A DNA stretch of 18,039 nucleotides from Bacillota bacterium (GCA_023396215.1 JAEWWW010000089.1:1-18039); one strand, 5' to 3'. Positions 6,393 to 14,188 are shown, numbered from the stretch's first letter. Numbers and translations are program-made. The notes: generated from the letters alone by a model not told the origin.

Positions 6393-7127
6393 GTCAACTA
6401 CCTCCTTAATCTTAGTTCCAGGCTTATCCTCCATGCTGGAGAGCACCTCAAGATTGACATTGTACTTTTTCGCCATCTCTACCGAACGGTTGTGCAGCAC
6501 CTGCGCACCAAGGCTTGCCAGCTCCAGCATCTCGTCGTAGGAGATTTCGCTTAGCTTGCGGGCTGATTTAACAAGGCGGGGGTCGGCGGTATAGACGCCG
6601 TCCACATCGGTGTAAATCTGGCAGAGGTCGGCGTGCAGGGTGGCTGCCAGCGCCACCGCGCTGGTATCGGAGCCGCCGCGCCCCAGCGTGGTGATATCGT
6701 CATAGCGGTTGATGCCCTGAAAGCCCGCCACAATGACGATGTTGCCCTTGCCCAGCTCGTTGTCTATCCGCTCGTGGTTGACGCGGCGGATGCGGGAGTT
6801 GCCATGGGTGGAATCGGTCAGGAAGCCCGCCTGCCAGCCGGTGAGGCTTTTGCAGGGGAAGCCCAGCTTCTCGATGGCCATCGCCAGCAGCGAGATGGTA
6901 ATCTGCTCGCCGGTGGAAAGCAGCACATCCATCTCCCGCTTGGAAGCCTTGGGGTTAATCGCCTGCGCTTTCTCAATCAGCTCGTCGGTGGTATCGCCCT
7001 GTGCCGAAACCACCACCACCACACTGTTGCCCTCCGCCTGGGTTCGGGTGACAATGCGGGCTACGTTCATCAGCTTTTCGGTGTCGGCCACCGATGAACC
7101 GCCAAATTTTTGTACAATTAAACTCAT
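5922..7127 (-). CDS. lysC: aspartate kinase, monofunctional with two ACT domains
   Basis: It phosphorylates L-aspartate with ATP, the first committed step to lysine, threonine and methionine. The 401-residue protein has the kinase domain signatures KFGGSSVAD (7-15), the TGWQAGF segment (96-102) and TTLGRGGSDTSA (147-158). Two C-terminal ACT domains (about 260-401) are expected to bind feedback amino acids. Length and layout match the Bacillus LysC (aspartokinase II) type rather than bifunctional ThrA. The start ATG 7127 has GGAGGAGG upstream. It is the last gene of the cluster after homoserine kinase (65-nt gap). An internal translation start at codon 246 probably makes a separate regulatory beta subunit, listed as its own feature. 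Confidence 0.95.
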   Translation of the reverse strand: MSLIVQKFGGSSVADTEKLMNVARIVTRTQAEGNSVVVVVSAQGDTTDELIEKAQAINPKASKREMDVLLSTGEQITISLLAMAIEKLGFPCKSLTGWQAGFLTDSTHGNSRIRRVNHERIDNELGKGNIVIVAGFQGINRYDDITTLGRGGSDTSAVALAATLHADLCQIYTDVDGVYTADPRLVKSARKLSEISYDEMLELASLGAQVLHNRSVEMAKKYNVNLEVLSSMEDKPGTKIKEVVDVEKMLIRGVARDNDVARISIIGLPDRPGIAFKIFSALAAKKVNVDIILQSIGRHNTKDISFTVSRPHKQLAVDTLEELKTALGAHEVVCDDNVSKVSIVGAGMQSNPGVASKMFEALSEANVNIQMISTSEIKISVLIELSDSDRAVNAIHEVFAV

Positions 7128-7192
7128 GGTTCCTCCTCCAATACATTGGTCTGACGTCAGCCGGGTTGTATAAACATCTGTCTGTTATTGTA

Positions 7193-8089
7193 TTATGCAT
7201 CCGCCTCCACCAGCGTTCCATCATTGTCGATGGAAAGCGGCTCGAGCCGCCAACCGGCCAGCCCCAGCTCCCGCAGCTCGCCGGCCAGATGCTGCACAAA
7301 ATCCTGCCTGTTTTTGTCCACAATCGCCATCAGTGTGGAGCCTGCGCCGCTGATGTACACCCCGTAGGCCCCCAGTCGGTAGCAGGCGTCCATCACCCGC
7401 TGCCCACCCTTGATAAACTTGAGGCGGTAGGGCTGGTGCAGCCGGTCGTCGGCCGCCACACGGATATTCTGATAGTTGCCGCTGTAGAGCGAAACCGACA
7501 TGAGCGCCGCCCGGGAGAGGTTAAATACCCCGTCCTTGTGGGCAATCTCGCCGGGCAGGGCAGCCCGGGCCACCGAGGTTTTCAGCTCAAAGTCGGGGAT
7601 GATGGCCACAAAGCAAAGGTCGTCCTGTATACTCTGCTTGACATACCAGACCTTGCCGTTTTCCAGCACCGCCGTCACCAGCCCGCCCAGCAGCGCCGGG
7701 GTGGAGTTGTCGGGGTGGCCCTCGAGAGCGGCGGCGATGTTGATGATTTCATCCTGACTGAGGGGGCTGCCCATCAGCCGGTTGGCCCCCAGCAGGCCGC
7801 CCACGATACAGGCCGAGCTGCTGCCCAGACCCCGGGCCAGCGGGATATCGCTCCGCTGCTCGATGCGAAGCCCCTTAAAGGGCTTGCCGCAAAGGTCGTA
7901 AAGATATTTGGCCGTTTTGTACACCAGATTGCTGCTATCGGCAGGCAGCGCAAGGCCGTCCAACGAGCGGATGTCTATTCCCTCATGCTCATCTATATAT
8001 ATGTGATTATACATGGTAACCGCCAAGCCCAGAGAGTCGAACCCCGAGCCGACGTTGGCGCTGGTGGCGGGTATCCGCACCCGTATCAT
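7193..8089 (-). CDS. thrB: homoserine kinase (GHMP family)
   Basis: It transfers phosphate from ATP to L-homoserine, giving O-phosphohomoserine for threonine synthase. The 298-residue cytoplasmic enzyme carries the N-terminal segment PATSANVGSGFDSLG, the GHMP phosphate-binding loop PLARGLGSSSA (about 83-93) and EGHPDNSTPALLGG (about 123-136). The C-terminal segment YISGAGSTLMAI is the third GHMP motif. The start ATG 8089 follows a GAGGG. It lies between homoserine dehydrogenase and aspartate kinase on the same strand. An inverted-repeat element separates it from the dehydrogenase gene. Threonine synthase is not in the window. Confidence 0.95.
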   Translation of the reverse strand: MIRVRIPATSANVGSGFDSLGLAVTMYNHIYIDEHEGIDIRSLDGLALPADSSNLVYKTAKYLYDLCGKPFKGLRIEQRSDIPLARGLGSSSACIVGGLLGANRLMGSPLSQDEIINIAAALEGHPDNSTPALLGGLVTAVLENGKVWYVKQSIQDDLCFVAIIPDFELKTSVARAALPGEIAHKDGVFNLSRAALMSVSLYSGNYQNIRVAADDRLHQPYRLKFIKGGQRVMDACYRLGAYGVYISGAGSTLMAIVDKNRQDFVQHLAGELRELGLAGWRLEPLSIDNDGTLVEADA

Positions 8090-8159
8090 ATAACATTACC
8101 CTCTTTCACTGTTGGCTACTGAAAAAAGTGCGTCCGTCGGGCTTGCAAAGGGCCGCGGC

Positions 8160-8417
8160 TTAAGGCAACACCGCACAATTCTAAGTGCTTTGGCACGCCG
8201 GTGGATTTTTCGTCAGATAAAACAAAAACCGCAGGGAATACTGGATGTATTCGCGAGGATTAGCGCGAGAAATCACGCTAACCCGTCATGTGCCAATCGC
8301 CCCTCGCCTACGGCGAGAACCGCGGATTGATGCACAAAAAGCGTGAAAGGTTGCGGAAAATCCGCAAGCGACAGGGTGCTTAAGGCGGCAGCCGTGAATT
8401 GTGCGATATTGCCTTAA
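8160..8417. mobile_element. miniature inverted-repeat element 1 between hom and thrB
   Basis: Left end TTAAGGCAACACCGCAC... (8160-8181) and right end (8396-8417) are inverted repeats matching at 20 of 22 positions, bounding a 258-bp non-coding element. Internal hairpins include GAATAC/GTATTC (8236-8252), CTCGCC/GGCGAG (8303-8317) and TTGCGGA/TCCGCAA (8351-8367). The core around 8218-8252 (AAAACAAAAA then CGCAGG then the GAATAC hairpin) is shared with the element at 9761-9925. The right end contains the stop codon of homoserine dehydrogenase (8414-8416). No transposase is encoded, so movement would need one elsewhere. No clear target duplication is visible beyond the TTAA ends. Confidence 0.75.
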
Positions 8418-9649
8418 AGGTCCGCCACCCTGATTTTACCCAGCACGGCCAGCCCCGACGCCTGAAGCTGCTCCAGACGGCTGTCGATTTCAGCCTCGGT
8501 CAGCTCCGGGGTGATGAAGGCAAACTCGTCGGCAGGGCTGCCTTTTCGGAACAGCGGCTTGACCTTGCCGAAGACTTTTTCGGCCTCGGGCCGGGCGGCA
8601 GCGCCCTGCAGCCGCACATACATCGAAAGCTGCTGCTGCCGGTGGTCGGCCAGCAGGCTTTCGGTGCTGTCGCGCCAGTGAAGGGTGGAGATGGTCTCCC
8701 CCGCCTTGATGGCGTCGATGATATCGGCGGTGACGGCCGAAGCGGTGGGCAGCTTGCCCGCCCCCTTGCCGTAAAACACCACGTCCCCGGTGGCGTTGCC
8801 CCGCACCAGAATGCCGTTGAACACATCGTCCACACCGGCGAGCTGGCTGTCGGCAGGTATCAGGCAGGGCGATACCATCACCAGCACCTTGCCGTCGGCG
8901 GTGGGCTTGGCACGGCCCAGCAGCTTGATGACCCCGCCCCAGTCGGCGGCATAGCCAACGTCCTCGGGGGTGATAGCGGTGATGCCCTCGGTGGGCACCC
9001 CGTCGGGATAGATATGGGTGCCGAAGGCCAGCGAGGCCAGAATGCAGATTTTGCGGCAGGCGTCGGTGCCCTCCACGTCGGCTGCGGGGTTCCGCTCGGC
9101 GTAGCCCAGTTCCTGGGCAAGGGCGAGGGCGTCGGCAAAGGTGCTGCCCTCCCTGATCATCTTGGTGAGGATAAAGTTGGTGGTGCCGTTGAGGATACCG
9201 GCAATCTCGGTAATCTCGTTGGCGCCCAGACACTGGTGCAGCGGCCGGATGATGGGGATGCCGCCGCCCACGCTGGCTTCAAAAAGAAAGTTGACCTTGT
9301 TTTTGGCGGCCAGCGCCAGCAGCTCGGCCCCTTTGGCGGCCACCAGCTCCTTGTTGGAGCTGACCACGCTTTTGCCCGCCGCAAGGCAGGCCTTGACATA
9401 ATCGTATGCCGGGTGCAGCCCGCCCATGGTTTCTACCACCACGCTGACTGTATCATCCTGCACAATATCGTCAAAGCTTTGGGTAAAGCAGTCTGCGTAA
9501 GGGGAGTCGGGAAAGCTGCGAAGGTCAAGTATATACCGGATGGCGATGGGGCTGCCGGCGCGGCGCTCGATGCTGGCGCGGTTTTTATCCAGCACCTCGG
9601 CCACACCCGAGCCTACGACGCCATGGCCCATAATTGCAATGTTAATCAA
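8414..9649 (-). CDS. hom: homoserine dehydrogenase
   Basis: It reduces L-aspartate 4-semialdehyde to L-homoserine with NAD(P)H, the branch step to threonine and methionine. The 411-residue protein shows the Rossmann loop GHGVVGSG (8-15), the NKELVA motif, the catalytic-domain segment EASVGGGIPIIRPL, GILNGTTNFIL, DVEGTDACRK and YGKGAGKLPTASAV. The C-terminal part (about 335-411) fits the ACT domain found in many Firmicute enzymes. The start is TTG at 9649, with AGGAGG seven bases upstream. The TAA stop lies inside the terminal repeat of the downstream mobile element. It is part of the same-strand amino-acid cluster. Confidence 0.95.
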   Translation of the reverse strand: MINIAIMGHGVVGSGVAEVLDKNRASIERRAGSPIAIRYILDLRSFPDSPYADCFTQSFDDIVQDDTVSVVVETMGGLHPAYDYVKACLAAGKSVVSSNKELVAAKGAELLALAAKNKVNFLFEASVGGGIPIIRPLHQCLGANEITEIAGILNGTTNFILTKMIREGSTFADALALAQELGYAERNPAADVEGTDACRKICILASLAFGTHIYPDGVPTEGITAITPEDVGYAADWGGVIKLLGRAKPTADGKVLVMVSPCLIPADSQLAGVDDVFNGILVRGNATGDVVFYGKGAGKLPTASAVTADIIDAIKAGETISTLHWRDSTESLLADHRQQQLSMYVRLQGAAARPEAEKVFGKVKPLFRKGSPADEFAFITPELTEAEIDSRLEQLQASGLAVLGKIRVADL

Positions 9650-9760
9650 GTTGTTTCCTCCTGTTCAAAGGATATGCCATATTCTTTCGGCTGTTCTCTT
9701 CACTTGCCGCCAAGGGGATACCGGGTACCCTCATGAGGGCAAAGGCTTCTGCGTTTGCCT

Positions 9761-9925
9761 TAGGGCGTTTCTGAAAACAGAAAACCGCCGGAAAATTCGC
9801 TGAACACAAGCGGATGCAAAACAAAAAGCGCAGGAATACTTCATGTATTCCGAGCATTTTTAACGCAGCAGATGCTGTTTTCAGTAGAATTTGCGGGGGA
9901 GTTTGGAGTTTTCAGAATGCCCCTA
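9761..9925. mobile_element. miniature inverted-repeat element 2 between the ACT gene and hom
   Basis: Ends TAGGGC...CTGAAAAC (9761-9778) and its inverted copy at 9908-9925 match at 15 of 18 positions. A second inner copy, CTGTTTTCAG (9875-9884), is the exact complement of 9771-9780. The centre has a GGAATAC/GTATTCC hairpin (9833-9851) preceded by AAAACAAAAAGCGCAGG, matching the core of the element at 8160-8417. The right end contains the TAG stop codon of the upstream ACT-domain gene (9923-9925). It is non-coding, and no transposase is visible. Confidence 0.7.
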
Positions 9926-10366
9926 GCGTGAGTTAATCGGCTTGAGCGCCACAACGCCGGGGAGCCGTGCCACCTTTTGGATAATCTCCTCCTGCGTGCA
10001 GCCTGTGGGGCCGGTGCGCAGCGACACCGACACATGGGCCACCCCGTCTGACGGGATATTCTGGTTCACCGTCAGGATATTGGCCCCCACGCTGTAAAAC
10101 TCGCTCAAAAGTGCAGAAAGCACCCCCGGCCTGTCCTCAAGGGTGGCCGACAGGGTGATGGTGCGTTGGCTGACGTCTTCATCATAGCTGTGAACCGAAT
10201 CCTTATACTTATAGAGGGCGCTGCGGGAGATGCCCGCCAGCTTAGCCGCCTCTGAAAGGTTTGCCGCCTTGCCCTGCGCCAGCAGGCGTTTGGCCTGCAC
10301 CACCTTGATAAAAACCTCCGGCAGCACCTTGGTTTCTACTAAAAGGTATTTTGCATCTGCGTGCAT
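9923..10366 (-). CDS. UPF0735 ACT domain protein (PheB family)
   Basis: This 147-residue protein has an N-terminal region with the conserved stretch AAKLAGISRSALYKYKDSV (about 40-58), which looks like a helix-turn-helix, and a C-terminal ACT domain (about 69-144) containing EDRPGVLSALLSEF. Length and layout fit the UPF0735 family, whose Bacillus member pheB precedes pheA. I chose ATG 10366 because GGGAGGAGGG lies upstream and family members start here; the longer frame to 10549 would run through the promoter. As the first gene of an aspartate-family cluster, it may sense an amino acid and regulate the operon. That role is inference. Confidence 0.88.
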   Translation of the reverse strand: MHADAKYLLVETKVLPEVFIKVVQAKRLLAQGKAANLSEAAKLAGISRSALYKYKDSVHSYDEDVSQRTITLSATLEDRPGVLSALLSEFYSVGANILTVNQNIPSDGVAHVSVSLRTGPTGCTQEEIIQKVARLPGVVALKPINSR

Positions 10367-10460
10367 TAAGAAGCCCTCCTCCCCTGACGCCGCCCTCTGG
10401 TGCGGCTGGCATAGCCGGTAATTTCCACCTATGAAAAACGTTTGTATCGCAGATAAAAAC

Positions 10461-10489
10461 AATATAGCATCGTCATTTCTATGCCACAA
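10461..10489 (-). promoter_or_regulatory. promoter of the amino-acid cluster
   Basis: On the minus strand TTGTGG (10484-10489) and TATATT (10461-10466) are 17 bases apart, with TGC before the -10 as an extended element. Transcription would start near 10453, about 90 nt before the ACT gene. No other promoter is evident upstream of the later genes, so it may serve the whole cluster. Confidence 0.55.
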
Positions 10490-10520
10490 CAGCATTTTCG
10501 GCCGATATCTCTCTATTCCA

Positions 10521-10555
10521 CGGGATATAACCGGTTTATACCGGTTCACATCCCG
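10521..10555. promoter_or_regulatory. nested dyad upstream of the amino-acid cluster promoter
   Basis: AACCGGT-TTAT-ACCGGTT (10529-10546) is a perfect 7-bp inverted repeat, enclosed by CGGGAT (10521-10526) and ATCCCG (10550-10555). It lies about 30 bp upstream of the -35 box, where an activator or repressor could bind. There is no adjacent T run, so a terminator is unlikely. Confidence 0.45.
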
Positions 10556-10725
10556 TTTTCAGCTAAATGCTTCCATTCTCATCGTAAAATCGCATTTTAA
10601 ATTATATTTTCACCGTTCATCCGGCGGTTTTGGTGGTTTGCACTAAAAACAGCGCCGCAGCCCGCCCAAAAAAATGCCGCGGAAAAGAAAATTTACACCT
10701 GTTTGTATGTATGATACCACTGATA

Positions 10726-10734
10726 TGCTATAAT
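10726..10734 (+). promoter_or_regulatory. extended -10 promoter of the YtvI-like gene
   Basis: TGC-TATAAT (-10 box at 10729-10734) forms a consensus extended -10. A -35 like TTGTAT at 10703-10708 is poorly spaced at 20 bases. Transcription would begin near 10741, about 80 nt before the start codon. Confidence 0.6.
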
Positions 10735-10822
10735 AAATGCAAGCAAATGGCTTTTTATGGCTGTGGGCATCGGCTTCGGGGACGCCTGAAGCTGCCGACA
10801 GGTGAAAACAGGAGGCTCCATC

Positions 10823-11896
10823 ATGCAGCGTGACCGCAAAATCAACTTCATTGTAGACGTGCTCTATATCCTGTGTGTGGCGGGGCTTGTCTTCTTTGCC
10901 CTGAAATATGTGCTGAAATGGATGCTTCCGGCTGTGCTGGGTCTGGCCATCGCCATGGTGATCCACCCGCTGGCCCTGCGGCTGGTGAAGCGGCTGCGCT
11001 TTAAGCCCAAGGCGGCGGCGGTTTTCGCGGCCATCGTCTTTTACCTGGTGCTGCTGGTTGTGCTGTGGGTGCTGGGGCTGGTGCTCTATTCGCAGGCGGC
11101 CTCGCTGGTTGCCAAGCTGCCCACCCTGTATGAAGAGGGCATCAAGCCGCTGGCTGAAAACTTCAACAACTGGCTGCTGGGCTATCTGAGCCGGCTTTCA
11201 CCCGAAGCCACTCAGGAGGTGGGCCGGATTTTCGCCTCCTTCTCCGCTTCGCTGGAGAACGCCATCTGGTCGCTTTCCTCCTCGGCCATCAAGTATCTGA
11301 CCAACTCGGTGAAGGGGCTGCCCCTTGCCACCGTCACCACCATCTTTACCGTTGTCATCTCGATTATTGCCTCGACCGACTATAACAGGGTGATGGGCTT
11401 TCTCTCCCGGCAGCTTTCGGGCCGCACCAAGGCCGCGCTGCTGGATTCTAAAAACTTTATGCTGCTTTCGCTGATACGGCTGCTGCGCGCCTATGCCATT
11501 ATACTCTCCATCACCTTTATCGAGCTTGCCTTTGGCCTGTGGCTGCTGCGGGTGGAATATTTCATGACCATTGCCGCCATTACCGCCCTTCTGGATATTA
11601 TGCCGGTGCTGGGTACCGGCGGGGTGCTGGGCACCTGGGCGGTGCTTGAGCTGGCGGGGGGCAATATCCCCATGGCGCTGGGGCTGCTGCTGCTGTGGGG
11701 CTTCATCACCGTGGTGCGCAACATCATCGAGCCCCGCATTGTGGGCGACCAGATTGGCCTGCATCCGCTGGCCACCATCGCGTCGATGTATTGCGGGCTG
11801 CAAATCGGCGGCGTCGTCGGCCTGATGGCCGGGCCGCTGACCGTGCTGCTGCTGGTCTATCTGAACAAAAACGGGCATATCCGACTGTTTAAATAG
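10823..11896 (+). CDS. AI-2E family transporter, YtvI-like membrane protein
   Basis: This 357-residue polytopic membrane protein belongs to the AI-2E (PerM) family. It has hydrophobic segments near the N-terminus, a soluble insertion (roughly 90-165), then several further membrane helices. The C-terminal stretch containing NIIEPRIVGDQIGLHPLAT is the family hallmark and closely resembles YtvI, which is linked to sporulation in Bacillus. Other family members export autoinducers or exchange ions, so the substrate is unknown. The start ATG 10823 is chosen because AGGAGG lies 7 nt upstream; the in-frame ATG at 10802 has no such site. It is monocistronic and convergent with the M23 peptidase gene. 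Confidence 0.88.
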   Translation: MQRDRKINFIVDVLYILCVAGLVFFALKYVLKWMLPAVLGLAIAMVIHPLALRLVKRLRFKPKAAAVFAAIVFYLVLLVVLWVLGLVLYSQAASLVAKLPTLYEEGIKPLAENFNNWLLGYLSRLSPEATQEVGRIFASFSASLENAIWSLSSSAIKYLTNSVKGLPLATVTTIFTVVISIIASTDYNRVMGFLSRQLSGRTKAALLDSKNFMLLSLIRLLRAYAIILSITFIELAFGLWLLRVEYFMTIAAITALLDIMPVLGTGGVLGTWAVLELAGGNIPMALGLLLLWGFITVVRNIIEPRIVGDQIGLHPLATIASMYCGLQIGGVVGLMAGPLTVLLLVYLNKNGHIRLFK

Positions 11897-11912
11897 AGAC
11901 CGCCGGGGCGGA

Positions 11913-12005
11913 GCTACCGCTTGAAGCGGTAGCGGTGTGAGCCCTGATAAAAAGTATCATAAAAAGCAGGAGCACCCCATTTGGTTGTGGCGCCCCTGCT
12001 TTTGT
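11913..12005. terminator. hairpins between convergent genes
   Basis: The first stem, GCTACCGCT/AGCGGTAGC (11913-11933), has a 3-nt loop and no T run. The second, AAAAAGCAGG with CCTGCTTTT (about 11961-12003), is interrupted but flanked by A and T tracts on both sides. The second probably ends both the YtvI-like gene and, on the other strand, the M23 peptidase gene. Confidence 0.65.
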
Positions 12006-12043
12006 TTTGTGCCCAGCCTCATAAGGGGGCGTTATGCTATGTG

Positions 12044-13156
12044 TCACTCTGCGGTTTCTTCCCCCTCGCCGCCGTCGGTTTGAGGATGGGCCGAAAACTC
12101 GGGGATAACCCCGTTCAGCCGCTCCACCGCGGGGTCGATGAACTCATATTTGCGGTAGTACTCCCTGGTTTCGCTGTCGCGTATCACCGGGGATTTGTGC
12201 CGCTGCAGCAGCTTAACAACCTCGTACACATCAATCCAGATTTCGTTGTTGCTTTCCCTTTGGGTCTGGTCAAAGACCAGCTGCATGCCAAAATGCAGGT
12301 GGGGCTTTTGCATGCCGTTGACATTCTCCTTGCTGGAGTAGCCGGTTTTGCCCAGATAGCCCAGCACATCCCCCGCTTCGATGATGGCCCCTTGCCTGAG
12401 GTCGGCGTGGTAGGGGCGGTCTTTGCGCAGGTGGGCATAGTAGTAGTACCGCCTGCCGTCCAAGCTGCGCACACCCACCCGCCAGCCACCGTAATGGTTC
12501 CAGCCCATGGTTTCCACCACACCGGATTCCACCGCGACGATGGGGGTGCCCACGCTGCCCATGAGGTCGTTGCCCAGATGGGTGCGGCGAAAGCCGAAGG
12601 AGCGGGAGTTGCCAAAGTCGTCATAATGAGAGAAGCTGTAGCCGTAGGCGATGGGCGAGTAGGCCTTGAGGCCGTATTTTTCCACCATCTCTACCCTGCC
12701 GTCGTTGTAAGAATCCTCGGTCTGTATCTGGTAGCTGCCGACCATCCCGCCCAGCACGGCGGTGTAGGCTGTGTGATAATAGTCATAGTACTGCATCCCG
12801 GCGGTCAGCTCCTCCATGGTCTTGCCGTCGCGCAGCTTTTCGACGAGGGCGTTCATATCCTTCTGCTTGTAGCGCTTAAAGTCGCCGCCATATTTTGCCC
12901 CCAGATAAGATAAAAGCTCTATCCAATCCAGCTGAACCTGCTGGCCGCGGCTTTCGATATCCAGCTTGAGGGCCTTTTCCATGGCCGAGGCGGTTACATT
13001 AAAATCCACCCACTTGAGCGTTTGGGAGGCTGCCGCCGGCTGGGCCTGTATCCGGGCCGCCAGCATGGCAAAGCAGGCGGCGGTGGCCGCACAGAGCAGC
13101 GCGACCGACGCAACAAACCAGTAAAGCCGTTTTTTACCCTGCAACCTCATCACCAC
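12044..13156 (-). CDS. M23 (LytM/lysostaphin-type) metallopeptidase, membrane-anchored
   Basis: It is predicted to cleave peptidoglycan cross-bridges or stem peptides outside the membrane. The 370-residue protein has one N-terminal membrane segment (about 10-34). The zinc peptidase motifs are HLGND (H193, D197), YYAHL (H242) and PHLHFG (H286, H288), all intact, so it should be active. The region 45-170 is a non-catalytic part I do not recognise, and the acidic tail after about 350 looks disordered. The start is uncertain: GTG 13156, GTG 13153 and ATG 13150 lie in a row and none has a clear Shine-Dalgarno sequence. The context resembles SpoIIQ- or YtvI-type sporulation genes only loosely. Confidence 0.9.
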   Translation of the reverse strand: MVMRLQGKKRLYWFVASVALLCAATAACFAMLAARIQAQPAAASQTLKWVDFNVTASAMEKALKLDIESRGQQVQLDWIELLSYLGAKYGGDFKRYKQKDMNALVEKLRDGKTMEELTAGMQYYDYYHTAYTAVLGGMVGSYQIQTEDSYNDGRVEMVEKYGLKAYSPIAYGYSFSHYDDFGNSRSFGFRRTHLGNDLMGSVGTPIVAVESGVVETMGWNHYGGWRVGVRSLDGRRYYYYAHLRKDRPYHADLRQGAIIEAGDVLGYLGKTGYSSKENVNGMQKPHLHFGMQLVFDQTQRESNNEIWIDVYEVVKLLQRHKSPVIRDSETREYYRKYEFIDPAVERLNGVIPEFSAHPQTDGGEGEETAE

Positions 13157-13220
13157 TGTACCAAAGCATTTATCCTAAAACTATGTAGATTTCGGGATAA
13201 ATAGAAGCTTTTGCACAGAG

Positions 13221-13256
13221 AAAAGCTTGCCGCCGGGCGATACTCGGCGGCAAGCT
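13221..13256 (-). terminator. terminator behind the HAD phosphatase gene
   Basis: AGCTTGCCGCC (13224-13234) pairs perfectly with GGCGGCAAGCT (13246-13256). On the minus strand it is followed by TTTTCTC, so it should stop transcripts coming from the phosphatase gene before the M23 gene. Confidence 0.65.
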
Positions 13257-13373
13257 GCGTGTATTAAGAAATAGGCAGGCGGCGAAAATTTGTCGGGGAT
13301 AAGGCGGCAAATGGGGGCGCATATCTGATATCTGTGACCGACATTTGCAAGTGCAGCCAGCAAGGTAAACGGA

Positions 13374-13447
13374 ATGCTCTTAGAGCATTTTACGGCCCGG
13401 GGATTTTTCGTCAGCCTAAGCGGAGCATCGCGGGTACAGCCTGCCAG
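13374..13447. mobile_element. degenerate third copy of the inverted-repeat element
   Basis: GGATTTTTCGTCAG (13401-13414) is identical to 8203-8216 in element 1. The preceding bases (TTAGAGCATTTTACGGCCCG) resemble those before the same motif in element 1, and AAGCGGA after it resembles element 2. The right side lacks a clear inverted end. Like the other two, it lies directly after the stop codon of a minus-strand gene, here the HAD phosphatase (13448-13450). Confidence 0.45.
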
Positions 13448-14188
13448 CTATATCTGCCAGTCAATCAGGTCGAGGCAGCCGATGTGGAGGCGGTAGGTGA
13501 CATCCTTGCGCTCCACCACCACCTGAATCCTCTGCTTGATGGCTTTATCCTCCAATATGCGGGAGAGCAGCTCCCGGGTGGGGTTGACCGCCACGGGGTT
13601 GCCCACCAGACCCATCATGGTCAGGTCGCCGGTGGTGTCGCCATAGGCGTAGCTGGTGGCAAAGTCGATGTTGTGCTTTTCGGCAAGCTCGTGCAGCGCC
13701 TGCTGCTTGCTGCGGGAGTCCCACATGGGAATGATGCCGCCGGTGTAGCGGCCGTTTTCATCCACCTCGTAGATGGTGCCCCGGTAGTCGTCCATGCCGT
13801 ATTTTTCCGACATAGCCCGCACCAGCTCGATGGGCGAGCCCGAAACCGCAATCACCTTATGCCCCTGCTCCCGGTGCCATCGGATGCGCTCTCTGGAGTA
13901 GGCGTACACTCGCTCGCCCTTTTGCTCGATGACCTTATTGGCGATATAGCGGATATGAAAGGCGTCGGTGCCTATCACCGTTTCGGTGTAGATATCCACC
14001 ATCTTTTGCAGGTAGGTGTCGTAATCCCCCAGCCGCCTATCCCATTTGACATAGGAGGGCTTTACCTCGCTGTACCACTTGTTTGAGTCAATCAGCTCGT
14101 ATTTAATCATCTTTTTAAACATCTCGCTGATCATGCCCTCGCGGGATATGGTGCCGTCAATGTCAAAAAATGCCGCGCTGTGCTTCAT
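13448..14188 (-). CDS. HAD-IB family phosphatase (SerB-like)
   Basis: The 246-residue protein is a haloacid dehalogenase-type phosphohydrolase. Motif I is DIDGT (nucleophile D9, acid/base D11), motif II SGS (116-118), motif III probably K161 and motif IV GDTTGD (183-188). The insertion between motifs I and II fits a C1 cap, as in subfamily IB relatives of phosphoserine phosphatase. The substrate cannot be named; phosphoserine or a lipid or sugar phosphate are possible. ATG 14188 is chosen because AAGGAGGT lies 7 nt upstream and the nucleophile motif follows at once; the longer frame to 14284 has no such site and runs through the promoter. It is monocistronic. Confidence 0.88.
   Translation of the reverse strand: MKHSAAFFDIDGTISREGMISEMFKKMIKYELIDSNKWYSEVKPSYVKWDRRLGDYDTYLQKMVDIYTETVIGTDAFHIRYIANKVIEQKGERVYAYSRERIRWHREQGHKVIAVSGSPIELVRAMSEKYGMDDYRGTIYEVDENGRYTGGIIPMWDSRSKQQALHELAEKHNIDFATSYAYGDTTGDLTMMGLVGNPVAVNPTRELLSRILEDKAIKQRIQVVVERKDVTYRLHIGCLDLIDWQI

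Noticed and set aside
8399..9736. 445-residue plus-strand open frame opposite hom
   Set aside because: It overlaps homoserine dehydrogenase entirely, has no ribosome binding site and crosses the mobile element boundary.
9923..10549. Long 208-residue version of the ACT-domain protein
   Set aside because: The extra N-terminus has no ribosome binding site, covers the likely promoter and is not family-like; ATG 10366 has a strong site.
10367..10700. T-box leader for the amino-acid cluster
   Set aside because: I found no T-box core of the GGTGGNACCGCG type and no terminator hairpin before the ACT gene.
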